A stretch of 57,797 nt of DNA from Novosphingobium hassiacum (GTDB lineage Bacteria; Pseudomonadota; Alphaproteobacteria; Sphingomonadales; Sphingomonadaceae): the NCBI RefSeq assembly GCF_014196055.1, contig NZ_JACICY010000015.1, positions 1 through 57,797 on the forward strand, read 5' to 3'. This document shows, one piece after another, positions 27,371-35,774 of this stretch; the first letter of the stretch is position 1, and each line of letters begins with the position of its first letter. The position numbers were made by a program, and so were the translations under genes. The notes below the pieces were generated by a model. That model did no database searches. It was not told the DNA's origin and saw nothing but the letters and a program-made list of their open reading frames with translations.

Positions 27371-28102
27371 ATGACGCATTCACGCAGCCCCCGCCCGACG
27401 GGCGAACGGGTAAACCTCTATGAGGAGATCACCAATCGCATCATCGCGGAACTCGAAGCCGGGCGCGTGCCCTGGGTGCAGCCCTGGAGGTCTTCCCGAG
27501 CCTCGATCGGCATGCCCTATAATGCCGTCAGCAATCGTCGTTACAGCGGCCTCAATATCCTCACACTCTGGAACGCTGTGGTCGAACGCGGCTTTGCCGG
27601 CCATGCGTTCCTGACCTTTCGCCAGGCGGTCGCGCTCGGTGGTTCGGTCCGGCGCGGCGAGCACGGGGTGGGCATCATCTATACCCGCCGCTTCATTCCC
27701 GGCGAGGAACGCCGCCGCGCCGAGATTGAGGGCCGCGAGCCGTCCGGTGGCATCCCTTTCCTCAAGAGCTTTACTGTCTTCTCGGTCGAGCAATGCGACG
27801 GGCTCCCGGCCCATATCTGCGAACCGCCGCCGCCGATCCCCGCAGGGCTGATTCTCCCGCAGGCCGAGGCGCTGATCGAGGCCACCGGTGCCGATTTCCG
27901 CATCGGCGGGTCGATGGCCTATTATTCGCCGCGTCACGATTACATCGCAGTCCCTCGGCCAGATGACTTCTTTGATCCCGTGAACTGGCACCGGACGGCC
28001 CTGCACGAGCTGTCGCACTGGGTCGGCCATCCCTCGCGACTCAACCGCGACCAAAGCGGCGTGTTCGGTTCACTGGAATACGGCCGGGAAGAACTGGTCG
28101 CG
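27371..28102 (+). pseudogene. ardC: ardC, 5' fragment (interrupted by insertion)
   Basis: The first 244 codons of an ArdC-type antirestriction protein: ssDNA-binding N-terminal domain (LYEEITNRIIAELEAGRVPW, residues 14-33) and the start of a zincin metallopeptidase domain with HELSH near 215. The frame leaves the ArdC sequence right after GREELVA and runs 13 more codons into inserted DNA before a stop at 28139-28141. The matching 3' part (EISAAYCCAALGI) lies at 35008-35259. ArdC protects incoming ssDNA from restriction during conjugation; this copy is almost certainly inactive. Confidence 0.9.
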
Positions 28103-28103
28103 T

Positions 28104-28116
28104 TATCTGGACAGTC
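28104..28116 (+). repeat. Left terminal inverted repeat of the tri-recombinase element
   Basis: TATCTGGACAGTC, matching the right end at 11 of 13 positions in inverse orientation. One base (T28103) separates it from the last two ardC codons GTC GCG (Val-Ala). Confidence 0.8.
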
Positions 28117-28171
28117 TGCGCCGTCCGCAACATTGCAGTAAGGTCGGCGATGGACGCCCACGGTAGGCAGT

Positions 28172-28223
28172 AATCAGGCTGGCCGTAGCGCTGACCCAAG
28201 AGCTGGCGGAGGCCAGCCTGATT
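28172..28223. repeat. Perfect 13-bp inverted repeat in the element's left leader
   Basis: AATCAGGCTGGCC (28172-28184) and GGCCAGCCTGATT (28211-28223) are exact inverse copies around a 26-base loop; the pairing extends outward by four more bases with one mismatch. It lies 75 bases before the first recombinase start, so it may be an internal recombinase-binding site or a leader hairpin. Confidence 0.65.
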
Positions 28224-28298
28224 GCTGCTGGGCCATCAGGCGCACCGGTGTGAAGGTCAGCTTCCGGGTGGGGGGTCCGGGGGGAGGGTTTCGCGCCG

Positions 28299-29648
28299 GT
28301 GTCGATCATTACTGTTTGCGAGCGCCGCGAGGCCAAGGGCCTCGATGCGCATGTGCCGCTGATCCTGCGGGACGATGCGCTCTATGATCCCGATCTGGAT
28401 CGCTTCTTTCTCGACCTGCCGCTGTCGGGCGTCCGCTCGCGGCACTCGCTTCGCGCCTATGCCTATGATGTCGTAGTCTGGCTTCGCTTTCTCGATGCCG
28501 GCGGCAAGACCGTGTGGGCCGCGACCCGCGGCGATGTGGACGCCTATCACCGTGAGCGACGCCGCGATGAGGCCGATCACCGGATCACAGCGGCAAGCTG
28601 GAACCGCGCCGTCGCCAGCCTCGATCGCCTCTACCGCTGGGGCGAGCAGCAAGGGTTGATCGCCGATGCGCCGTTCAGCCGCCGCGCCGTGTGGCAACCG
28701 GTGCAGGGCGGCGGTCGCGGCATGATCGCGGCGCGCAACGACGCCTATGAACGTGTTGCCAGGCGATCGGATGTTCGGTTCGTCACGATGGACGACTATC
28801 GCATTTTTCGCGAGGTCGGCCTGCGCGGGCTCACCCCTGACGGCACCGAGCGCCCCGGCGCTCGCGATCGCAACGGGCTGCGCAACGCGCTGTTCGCCGA
28901 TCTTCTCGTCACCACCGGCCTGCGCCTCGAAGAGGCGTCGGGCCTGCTCGCTGCCGAGCTCGCGGCGATCGACCGCGAGGACGGCGAGGCCCGACAGCTT
29001 TGGCTGCCTCTTCCGCCGCCGCTCACCAAGGGCGACCGAGGACGCAGCGTTCTGATCCCGCGTCGGCTGCTTCGTCAGATCGCCGCCTATGTCGCCGTCG
29101 AGCGCGCGGCGGGCGTGGCCAAGTTCGCCGTGCGCGACGGCGCGACCAAACTCGAACGACCTATCCCTGTTACCCGCGCCGGTCTCGACCGCATGCGCGA
29201 TGTCTGCACCCCAGAGGAACGATGCCGCCTGATCCTGTGCGACGAGGATGGACCGCCCCACGAGCCGGCGGCGCTATGGCTGACCGAGGTAGGGCAGCCT
29301 GTTCGCCCCAACTCGTGGGAGGTGATCTTCACCCGTGCCTGCAAGCGGTGCGAGGAGAACGGTTTCCCGCTGTCGATCAGTCCCCACCAGCTTCGTCACA
29401 CCTTCGCAGTCCATATGCTCGCCTTGCTGATCCAGCAGCGGCTGCGCGAAGCGGCATTGCCGGCGGGGCCGGTGGAGAGCTACCGGCTGATCCTGGGCGA
29501 CCCGCTGCAACAGGTGCAACGTCTGCTCGGCCACGCGAGCCTCACCACCACCTATATCTACCTCGATCATATCGCGACGCGCGCCGATACAGTGGACGCG
29601 GCCGTCGAGGAGCTGCTCGCGCTGCTGCCGGGACCGCAGGGCGCATGA
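28299..29648 (+). CDS. Tyrosine recombinase 1 of trio (TnpA-like)
   Basis: A 449-residue tyrosine recombinase. The core-binding domain is near residues 45-130; the catalytic domain has the first Arg in TTGLRLEE, HQLRHTFAVH (His-x-x-Arg) and LLGHASLTTTYIYLDH with the final His and the nucleophilic Tyr. All expected catalytic residues are present. Its stop overlaps the next start as ATGA at 29645-29648. It is the most complete and probably the lead recombinase of the element. Earlier non-ATG starts are possible. Confidence 0.88.
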   Translation: MSIITVCERREAKGLDAHVPLILRDDALYDPDLDRFFLDLPLSGVRSRHSLRAYAYDVVVWLRFLDAGGKTVWAATRGDVDAYHRERRRDEADHRITAASWNRAVASLDRLYRWGEQQGLIADAPFSRRAVWQPVQGGGRGMIAARNDAYERVARRSDVRFVTMDDYRIFREVGLRGLTPDGTERPGARDRNGLRNALFADLLVTTGLRLEEASGLLAAELAAIDREDGEARQLWLPLPPPLTKGDRGRSVLIPRRLLRQIAAYVAVERAAGVAKFAVRDGATKLERPIPVTRAGLDRMRDVCTPEERCRLILCDEDGPPHEPAALWLTEVGQPVRPNSWEVIFTRACKRCEENGFPLSISPHQLRHTFAVHMLALLIQQRLREAALPAGPVESYRLILGDPLQQVQRLLGHASLTTTYIYLDHIATRADTVDAAVEELLALLPGPQGA

Positions 29649-31432
29649 GCGGGCATCCCCGCAAGGGCCGGCCTGTCGCTTTCGCGCCCATCACGCCGGA
29701 GTCCGTGCAGCCCGATCCTGTGCTCGGCCTCAAGTTCACGATCGAGGCACGGCATGGCGGAACGGTCCTGATCGATATGACTGGGCTCGCTCCTCGCCCA
29801 CTCGCCATCGCCTTCGCGGGCGCGCTACGTCGGTCAGCGGCGCTCGGTGGCCCCATCGGTGCGGCCAGCGTCATCAAGCAGTATGTAAATGCCTACCGCC
29901 TGTTCTTCGCCTGGCTTGGCGATGACGCGCTGAACGTGGCTGGCGTCAGCGACCTGCGCGCAGTCCATATCGATGGGTTCGCCTCCGCGCTCGAACAGCG
30001 CGGGATGGGCGCGATCCACCGGCACATAACGGTCGGCAAGATCATCAACACATTGCGCGCGATCGAGGCAGACCGGCCCGATCGGATCGCGTCCGACCTG
30101 CATGAGCGGCTGCGCTACACGCTGGCCACATCGGCGGGCCGCTCGACCCCGCGCGATGCTTATAGCCCCTTCGTCGCCCGCGCGTTGCGCGACGCCGCGA
30201 GGACCGATGTCGAAGCGATGTTCCGCCGTCTCGGCGCCGACGACCGGACCGATGAGGGCGACCCGGTCATCGCCAGCGCGCGCGCCGATGTCGAAGCGAT
30301 CATCGCGCGGCAGGGCTTTATCGTCGCAGACCAGCCCGCGCTGAAGAGCCTCTATTTCATGCGCATGCGGCGCGCATTGCCGATCAGCACGCTCATCGAC
30401 GACCTGCATGGCCGCCATCACCTGCTTGCGCGCGATCTGCCGGCGCTGCTCGTGTTGCTCACGCTCGATACCGGCCTCGAGCCCGAGTGCCTGAAGACGC
30501 TGACCGTGGATTGTCTCACCAACCCCCATGCCGGCACGGTGGAGCTGCGCTATCTCAAGCGCCGCGCTCGCGGCGCCGAGCATAAGAGCATGCGCGTCCG
30601 CGACGGCGGTGGTGGCACGCCTGGCGGTCTTATTCGTCGCCTGATCGAGGTCACGGCGACTGCCCGCACGCATCTGAACGACGATCGTATTTGGGTTTAT
30701 CACAACGCTGGCGGCCTGCGGGCAGGTATCCGCCACCCGACGGAACGGATCGATGCCTGGGTGGCGCAGAACGATATTGTCGATGACGACGGCAAGCCGC
30801 TCCACCTGCTGCTCTCCCGGCTCCGCAAGACCCACAAGGCGCTATGGTACACCAAGACCGAGGGGCATATGGCCCGCTTCGCGGTCGGCCACTCGCGCGA
30901 AGTAGCGGCGCGCCACTATGCTGATCTGCCGTCGCTCCGGCCCCTGCACGAGACGGCCGTCGCCGACGCCTTCCGCGCAGCGGTCGCCGCCGCGATGCCG
31001 ACCGTGCTTCCGCCCACCGCCGAGCAGGCGTTGCGCAAAGCGCCCGATCAGGCCGAGCCGCTGATGCCGCTGGCTACCGTGGGTCCGTTGCTCGACGGCG
31101 AACAGGATGTCTGGCTCGCCGCCTGCGCGGGCTTCCATAACAGTCCCTTCGCCGAGGCCGGTTCGCCCTGTGCGCAGCCCTTCTGGGGCTGCCTTGATTG
31201 CCCTAACGCCGTCATCACCGCGCGCAAGCTCCCCGCGATCCTGGCTTTCCTCGTCTTCGTCGAAGAGCAGCGGCTGAGCCTGCCCGCGACCGACTGGGCG
31301 GCCAAGTTCGGCCGCGTCCATGCCCGCATCACCGCCCAGGTCATGCCGGTCTTCTCCGATGCCGTCATCGCCGATGCGCGCCGGCAGATGGAGAGCGAGC
31401 GGCTTTATCTGCCACCGGAGGCACGCGCATGA
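29645..31432 (+). CDS. Tyrosine recombinase 2 of trio (TnpB-like)
   Basis: A 595-residue recombinase-family protein. The ATG at 29645 was chosen for its ATGA overlap with gene 1; the frame runs open 645 bases further upstream only as a shadow. The expected first catalytic Arg is not seen at DTGLEPECLKTL, and the HxxR box reads SRLRKTH, while AVGHSREVAARHYAD keeps a His and a Tyr. A C-terminal Cys-rich patch (CAGFHNSPF..C..CLDC) resembles a zinc-binding finger. It may act as a partner rather than an independent catalyst. Confidence 0.83.
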   Translation: MSGHPRKGRPVAFAPITPESVQPDPVLGLKFTIEARHGGTVLIDMTGLAPRPLAIAFAGALRRSAALGGPIGAASVIKQYVNAYRLFFAWLGDDALNVAGVSDLRAVHIDGFASALEQRGMGAIHRHITVGKIINTLRAIEADRPDRIASDLHERLRYTLATSAGRSTPRDAYSPFVARALRDAARTDVEAMFRRLGADDRTDEGDPVIASARADVEAIIARQGFIVADQPALKSLYFMRMRRALPISTLIDDLHGRHHLLARDLPALLVLLTLDTGLEPECLKTLTVDCLTNPHAGTVELRYLKRRARGAEHKSMRVRDGGGGTPGGLIRRLIEVTATARTHLNDDRIWVYHNAGGLRAGIRHPTERIDAWVAQNDIVDDDGKPLHLLLSRLRKTHKALWYTKTEGHMARFAVGHSREVAARHYADLPSLRPLHETAVADAFRAAVAAAMPTVLPPTAEQALRKAPDQAEPLMPLATVGPLLDGEQDVWLAACAGFHNSPFAEAGSPCAQPFWGCLDCPNAVITARKLPAILAFLVFVEEQRLSLPATDWAAKFGRVHARITAQVMPVFSDAVIADARRQMESERLYLPPEARA

Positions 31433-33591
31433 CCATACCCGCCCATGCCCAAGAGCCTGCCTTCGACGATCGCCCCGTGCTGGCGAGCGCGCCGCTCAAG
31501 GAGGGCCACGCCCGCGAGGAGCTGTCTCGCGTCGGCGACCCGAGCTGGGATCTCGGTCTCGCCGTATTCCGCGAGAACGCCCGACGCTGCCACGTCACCG
31601 TGCATTTCGACGTGCTCGAACATGCCGATGTGCAGGCGGCGATGCGCGCCTATCTCTACGCCCGTCTCAACGTCGATCTTCCCGGCTACCGCCCGAAGCT
31701 GCCGCCGGCGAGCATCCGCCAGGCATTCAACCGTGCCCGCCGGTTCTTCGCTTTCGCCCGTGAGCGGCTCGGACGGCTCGACGTTTCCCGTATCGATCAG
31801 GCATTGGTCGATGCCTATGCCCGGCACCTTCGTGCCGATCCGGCCCGGCGACCCGTCATCGTCGGCCACCTCCTCGAAGTGGTCCCCGATCTCTATCACT
31901 ATCGTGACCACCTCGCTGGCGGAGGCCTTGCATTCGAGCCCTGGGCCGGACAGGCGCCCGCCCGCGTCGCGGGCTACCGGCATGTCCGGGAGAACCGCAC
32001 GCCGCGGTTCCCGGAAGAGGTCATCGCCGCGCTGCTCGCATGGTCGTTGCGCTACGTCACCGTCTTCGCTGACGACATTCTCGCAGCCCGTCGCGAGCTT
32101 GATCGGCTCGAAGCGCGCCGGGATCGTCTCGTCGCTGCCGACTCCGGCCTCCCGGACGCTGATCGCCGGCAACGTCGCCGCACCCGCCTGAAGGCCTATT
32201 TCGGTCGCCGACGCCGCGAGGGGCGCGGCGCACCGATCTGGGGCACCGCTCATAACGGCAAGCTGCGCGTTGACCCCAACACCGGCGCCGTGACCCCACC
32301 GATCAACGCCCATCTTCTGCATCTCCATGCCGGGATCGACGTGCAGGCCGAGCCAGGCGCGCATCTCCTGCTGACCGGCGGTGAAGCGAGGTTGATCGAC
32401 GCAGTGGCGGCCGAGCTGGGGGTAGAGGTCGGCGGCATGGACACGCAGATCTCGATCGATCCCGAGAGCGGTCGGCCATGGCGCGAGCGCTTCGACGCGA
32501 AGACTCTCGCACACGAGGAACGGATGCTCCAGGCCGCCGCCTATATCGTGTGCGCCTACCTGACCGGCATGCGCGACTGCGAGGTGCAGGCGATGCGGCG
32601 CGGGTGTCTCTCTATCGCGCGCAGTGAGGACGGCCTGATCGAGCGGCATCGCATCCGATCGACCATCTACAAGCGCCGGGCGGCCGTGGGCGAGGCGGCG
32701 AGCTGGGTGACGATCGAGCCGGTCGCCGATGCGATCACGGTGCTCGAACGCCTGTCGGCAGGACCGGCGCGCGCCAGCGGCAGCGATACGCTCTGGCCGG
32801 TGCTGCGCGCGAGCGCCGTCTCCAAGACGCATCTGTCGAGCGAGGTGGTCCGTCAGCTCAACACCTTCCGCGATCACCTCAACACCGCCTTCGGCAGCCC
32901 CGATATGCCGGTCATCCCGCCCGGTCCCGATGGCAAGCCGTGGCGCATCACGACGCGGCAGTTCCGGCGCACGATCGCGTGGCACATCGCCAACCGTCCG
33001 TTCGGCACCATCGCCGGCATGATCCAGTACAAGCACGCCTCGGTCGCCGCGTTCGAAGGCTATGCCGGGACCAGCGCATCGGGGTTTCGCGCCGAGGTCG
33101 AGGCGCAGCGCCGGCTCGGTCAGACTGATGACCTGCTGGACTATTTCGACCGGCGTCAGGGCGGCGCATCGCTTGGCGGGCCGGCGGGACCGCGTATCGC
33201 GCGGACGCTCGACGATGCCGCCGTTAAGCTCGGGCCATTGCCCGCCATGATCGCCGATCGCGCCCGCCTGCGCGTCATGCTCGCCAGCGTCGCGCGCAGC
33301 TTCCATGTCGGCCCGCTCGCGGATTGCTTCTTCGATCCCGCGACCGCGCTCTGCCTCAAGCGCGTGACGACCCCCGATCCCGCGCAGCCACTCACCGCCC
33401 TGTGCGAGCCGACCCGCTGTCCCAACGCCTGCATCACCGCCCGCCACAGGCCGGCCTGGGAACGCGCGGCGGCCGATGCCAGGGCGCATCTACGCGAACG
33501 GCGCATCTCCGATCTCCAGCGTCAGGCTCTCCAGCGCGAGCTGGATCGCCTGACCGCGGTGATTGCCGGGATCGATCCTCCCGCGCCGTAG
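31429..33591 (+). CDS. Tyrosine recombinase 3 of trio (large TnpC-like)
   Basis: A 720-residue protein whose start overlaps gene 2 by four bases (ATGA). The catalytic region carries YLTGMRDCEVQAM (first Arg), TRQFRRTIAWHIA (RxxRR in place of HxxR), and MIQYKHASVAAFEGYAG (His and candidate Tyr). It has a long N-terminal region and a C-terminal Cys motif (CFFDP..C..C..CPNAC). The length is well above ordinary integrases. With its neighbours it forms a three-protein recombination unit. Confidence 0.83.
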   Translation: MTIPAHAQEPAFDDRPVLASAPLKEGHAREELSRVGDPSWDLGLAVFRENARRCHVTVHFDVLEHADVQAAMRAYLYARLNVDLPGYRPKLPPASIRQAFNRARRFFAFARERLGRLDVSRIDQALVDAYARHLRADPARRPVIVGHLLEVVPDLYHYRDHLAGGGLAFEPWAGQAPARVAGYRHVRENRTPRFPEEVIAALLAWSLRYVTVFADDILAARRELDRLEARRDRLVAADSGLPDADRRQRRRTRLKAYFGRRRREGRGAPIWGTAHNGKLRVDPNTGAVTPPINAHLLHLHAGIDVQAEPGAHLLLTGGEARLIDAVAAELGVEVGGMDTQISIDPESGRPWRERFDAKTLAHEERMLQAAAYIVCAYLTGMRDCEVQAMRRGCLSIARSEDGLIERHRIRSTIYKRRAAVGEAASWVTIEPVADAITVLERLSAGPARASGSDTLWPVLRASAVSKTHLSSEVVRQLNTFRDHLNTAFGSPDMPVIPPGPDGKPWRITTRQFRRTIAWHIANRPFGTIAGMIQYKHASVAAFEGYAGTSASGFRAEVEAQRRLGQTDDLLDYFDRRQGGASLGGPAGPRIARTLDDAAVKLGPLPAMIADRARLRVMLASVARSFHVGPLADCFFDPATALCLKRVTTPDPAQPLTALCEPTRCPNACITARHRPAWERAAADARAHLRERRISDLQRQALQRELDRLTAVIAGIDPPAP

Positions 33592-33720
33592 ACCACCCCG
33601 GCTGTTGGCGGGGTCCTGCGCCGGTCGGCGCGCCCGCGCAACGGCTTCGCCGTCCTTCGCTTCGCTGCGGCCCTGACGGGTGCGCGAGCCCCCCTGTGCC
33701 CGGCGCGAACGGGCCTCCGC

Positions 33721-33741
33721 CGCCGGGGATGGTCCCCGGCG
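33721..33741 (+). promoter_or_regulatory. Leader hairpin (GATGGTC type) before ardC copy 2
   Basis: A perfect hairpin with a nine-base stem around a TGG loop; its core is GGGGATGGTCCCC (33725-33737). It ends 19 bases before the ardC start codon. The same core with a different stem sequence stands at similar distance before both DUF736 genes. Confidence 0.65.
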
Positions 33742-33760
33742 CGAGAACGGAGAACAGATC

Positions 33761-34627
33761 ATGTCAGCCTCACCACGCTCAGACGTCTACGCTCGCGTCA
33801 CGCAAGCGATCGTCGACGCCATCGAAGCCGGCACCGGCACCTGGCGCATGCCGTGGCATCATTCCGGCGCCGACGTCACCCGCCCGACCAACGTCGCCAG
33901 CGGCAAGCCCTATCGCGGCATAAATACGGTCTCGCTCTGGGCGGCCGCCTATGGCAGCGGCTATGCGAGCGGGGTCTGGGGCACCTATCGCCAGTGGCAG
34001 GCGCTCGACGCGCAGGTCCGCAAGGGCGAGCACGCCAGCCTCGGCGTCCTCTGGAAGGAGTTTCGCGCGAAGGGCGACGAAGCCAGCGACGATGATGGCG
34101 ACCACCGACGGCTTTTCGCCAAGGCGTTCAGCCTGTTCAACGCCGATCAGATCGATGGCTATGCGCCCGAACCGGGGCCAGTCCTGCCCGAGAGCGAACG
34201 CCTCGCCGCCGCCGAAGCCTTCATCGCCGCGCTCGGCATCGATACCGTCTACGGCTCGGCCAGCGCCTATTATCACATCGCCGAAGACCGCATCCACATG
34301 CCGGATTTCAGCGCCTTCCACGACGCCCACGGCTTCTACGCCACCCATATTCACGAGGCAGCTCATGCCAGTGGCGCAGCCCATCGGCTCGACCGGGATT
34401 TCAGCACCAAGTGGACCAAGCACGCGCTCGCCATGGAGGAAGCGACCGCCGAGCTGACCGCATCGTTCCTGCTCGCCGATCTCGGGATCGCGCACGAACC
34501 GCGACCCGATCACGCGGCCTACATCGCCTTCTGGCTGCAACTGCTCAAGGACGAGCCCAGGGCGATCTTCACCGCGGCGAGCAAGGCGCAGGCGGCGGCC
34601 GACTGGATGCACACCCGGCAGCCATGA
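33761..34627 (+). CDS. ardC: ArdC-type antirestriction protein, intact copy in the element
   Basis: A 288-residue ArdC family protein: an N-terminal ssDNA-binding DUF1738-like domain (1-120) and a zincin-like metallopeptidase domain with HEAAH (IHEAAHASGAAHRLDRD) and the downstream Glu-rich MEEATAEL. It would protect transferred single-stranded DNA from host restriction. It lies 169 bases after the third recombinase on the same strand. The sequence around the third zinc-ligand region (MEEATAELTAS) differs from the REELVAE form where the element inserted in the resident gene. The ATG has GGAG eight bases before it. Confidence 0.92.
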   Translation: MSASPRSDVYARVTQAIVDAIEAGTGTWRMPWHHSGADVTRPTNVASGKPYRGINTVSLWAAAYGSGYASGVWGTYRQWQALDAQVRKGEHASLGVLWKEFRAKGDEASDDDGDHRRLFAKAFSLFNADQIDGYAPEPGPVLPESERLAAAEAFIAALGIDTVYGSASAYYHIAEDRIHMPDFSAFHDAHGFYATHIHEAAHASGAAHRLDRDFSTKWTKHALAMEEATAELTASFLLADLGIAHEPRPDHAAYIAFWLQLLKDEPRAIFTAASKAQAAADWMHTRQP

Positions 34628-34987
34628 TCCTGCAGCAACCAACGCTGAGCGGCCGATCCCTCGCGGGCTCGGCCGCTTCGTCGTGCACGGCGATGCGCGG
34701 GCTTCGCCCGCTCACCAGCGGACGCCGCTGGCGCGGCGGCGCTGATTTCCGGGCCTCCCTCGATGCGGGTCTGGTCGGCGCTCCCTGCTAGGCCCGCCAC
34801 GGCGCGCCGCAAGCCCGGCTTCGCCGAGCTGCTCCATTTCATTTCGCCCCTCCGGGTGCGGCCCGCCGCTTGCGCGGGCCTCTCCGGTCGTTCTCGCCGC
34901 CCACCCCCGCATCGGGGGAGCCATGGGGTTTTTGGGCAGTGCTGGAGGCACCGATGGTTTTCACCTTCCAACCGCCATTTTTCGCTG
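34628..34987. other. Non-coding right part of the tri-recombinase element
   Basis: No ORF here is convincing. It holds small GC hairpins, for example GCGGGCTTCGCCCGC at 34697-34711, which could end the ardC transcript. The remainder up to the right terminal repeat shows no recognisable feature. Confidence 0.5.
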
Positions 34988-35000
34988 GACTGTCAGGATA
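34988..35000 (-). repeat. Right terminal inverted repeat of the tri-recombinase element
   Basis: GACTGTCAGGATA on the plus strand, the inverse of TATCCTGACAGTC. One base (T35001) separates it from GTT GCC, which encodes the same Val-Ala pair that precedes the left end. Confidence 0.8.
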
Positions 35001-35259
35001 TGTTGCCGAAATTTCCGCAGCGTACTGCTGTGCCGCACTGGGGATCGCACCTACTGTCCGGCATGCCGACTACATAAGCTCATGGCTTTCCATCATCCGC
35101 GAGGACAGCCGGGCGATCCTGCGTGCCGCCAGCGCTGCTTCGAAAGCCGCCGATTATCTGCTCGCCTGCCGGCCCGAAACGGCGCTTGCCGTCAATGACG
35201 ACGATCCGGACCCCGACCCTGATTGCGCCATGGCGCTTGAAGGGAGGGCCCCAGCATGA
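35001..35259 (+). pseudogene. ardC: ardC, 3' fragment
   Basis: Codons for VAEISAAYCCAALGI, ADYISSWLSIIRED and ILRAASAASKAADYLL are the C-terminal end of an ArdC protein, in line with the 5' fragment at 27371-28102. Joined at the shared Val-Ala, the original protein would be about 327 residues. The stop overlaps the DUF2958 start by four bases, which shows that ardC and DUF2958 were once coupled. The remnant may be read from an upstream start in element DNA but lacks the active-site half. Confidence 0.88.
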
Positions 35260-35657
35260 CCCTCCTGACCCCGCAATTGCGCGCGCAGCTACGCGCCAAT
35301 GACGCCGCCCGGCGTGAGGCATTTTCCCGCGGTGAGCGTGAACCCGATCTGGTTCCGGTCGTGCGCTTCTTCAATCCGGTGGGTGCCGCCACCTGGCTCA
35401 CTACGGAAATGGACGAGGACGGCGTGCTCTTCGGTCTCGCCGATCTGGGTTTTGGCTGTCCGGAAATCGGCAGCTTTTCGCTAGTGGAACTGGAGTCGAT
35501 TCGACTGCCATTCGGTCTTGGCATCGAGCGAGATCTGCTGTTCGAAGGGCACTTTGCACTATCGGTCTATGCTAGCGCTGCACGGCGCGCCGGTTCGTTG
35601 CTTCAGGCCGAACGCTTCCTCTACCAGGCCGCCGCTGCCGAAAAGGGCGGTGCATGA
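35256..35657 (+). CDS. DUF2958 domain protein
   Basis: A 133-residue protein with the DUF2958 pattern: LLTPQLRAQLRAN at the start, then VVRFFNPVGAATWL and DEDGVLFGLADLGFGCPEIGSFSLVEL. The family is common next to ardC in conjugative plasmids and ICEs and has no known function. Coupled to the ardC 3' fragment by ATGA. The insertion probably cuts it off from its native promoter. Confidence 0.88.
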   Translation: MTLLTPQLRAQLRANDAARREAFSRGEREPDLVPVVRFFNPVGAATWLTTEMDEDGVLFGLADLGFGCPEIGSFSLVELESIRLPFGLGIERDLLFEGHFALSVYASAARRAGSLLQAERFLYQAAAAEKGGA

Positions 35658-35774
35658 TGCGCTGTTCCGCAAGCGGCCACGGCCGAACGCCTGTGAGGGC
35701 TTTCGCACAAAGCCCCACCGACTGCATCGGCCATGCCCTTTCGTCTCTTCGCTTGGGATCAACAGTCCTGAATG

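Larger units (their letters stand above)
28104..35000 (+). mobile_element. 6.9-kb tri-recombinase element carrying its own ardC
   Basis: A discrete insertion of 6897 bp. Its ends are TATCTGGACAGTC on the left and the inverse of TATCCTGACAGTC on the right. It contains three overlapping tyrosine recombinase genes, an intact ardC and about 360 bp of non-coding DNA at the right. It splits the resident ardC. Three-recombinase operons are known from Tn554-type transposons and RIT elements, but the sizes here (449, 595 and 720 residues) and the antirestriction cargo do not match either type as I know them. Confidence 0.87.

Noticed and set aside
29000..29644. N-terminal 215-codon extension of recombinase 2
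   Set aside because: Overlaps recombinase 1 and has random Arg/Ala-rich composition; the ATGA-coupled start at 29645 is much more likely.
31405..33489. 694-residue minus-strand ORF opposite recombinase 3
   Set aside because: Antisense shadow; the plus-strand frame has catalytic motifs and is coupled to its neighbours.
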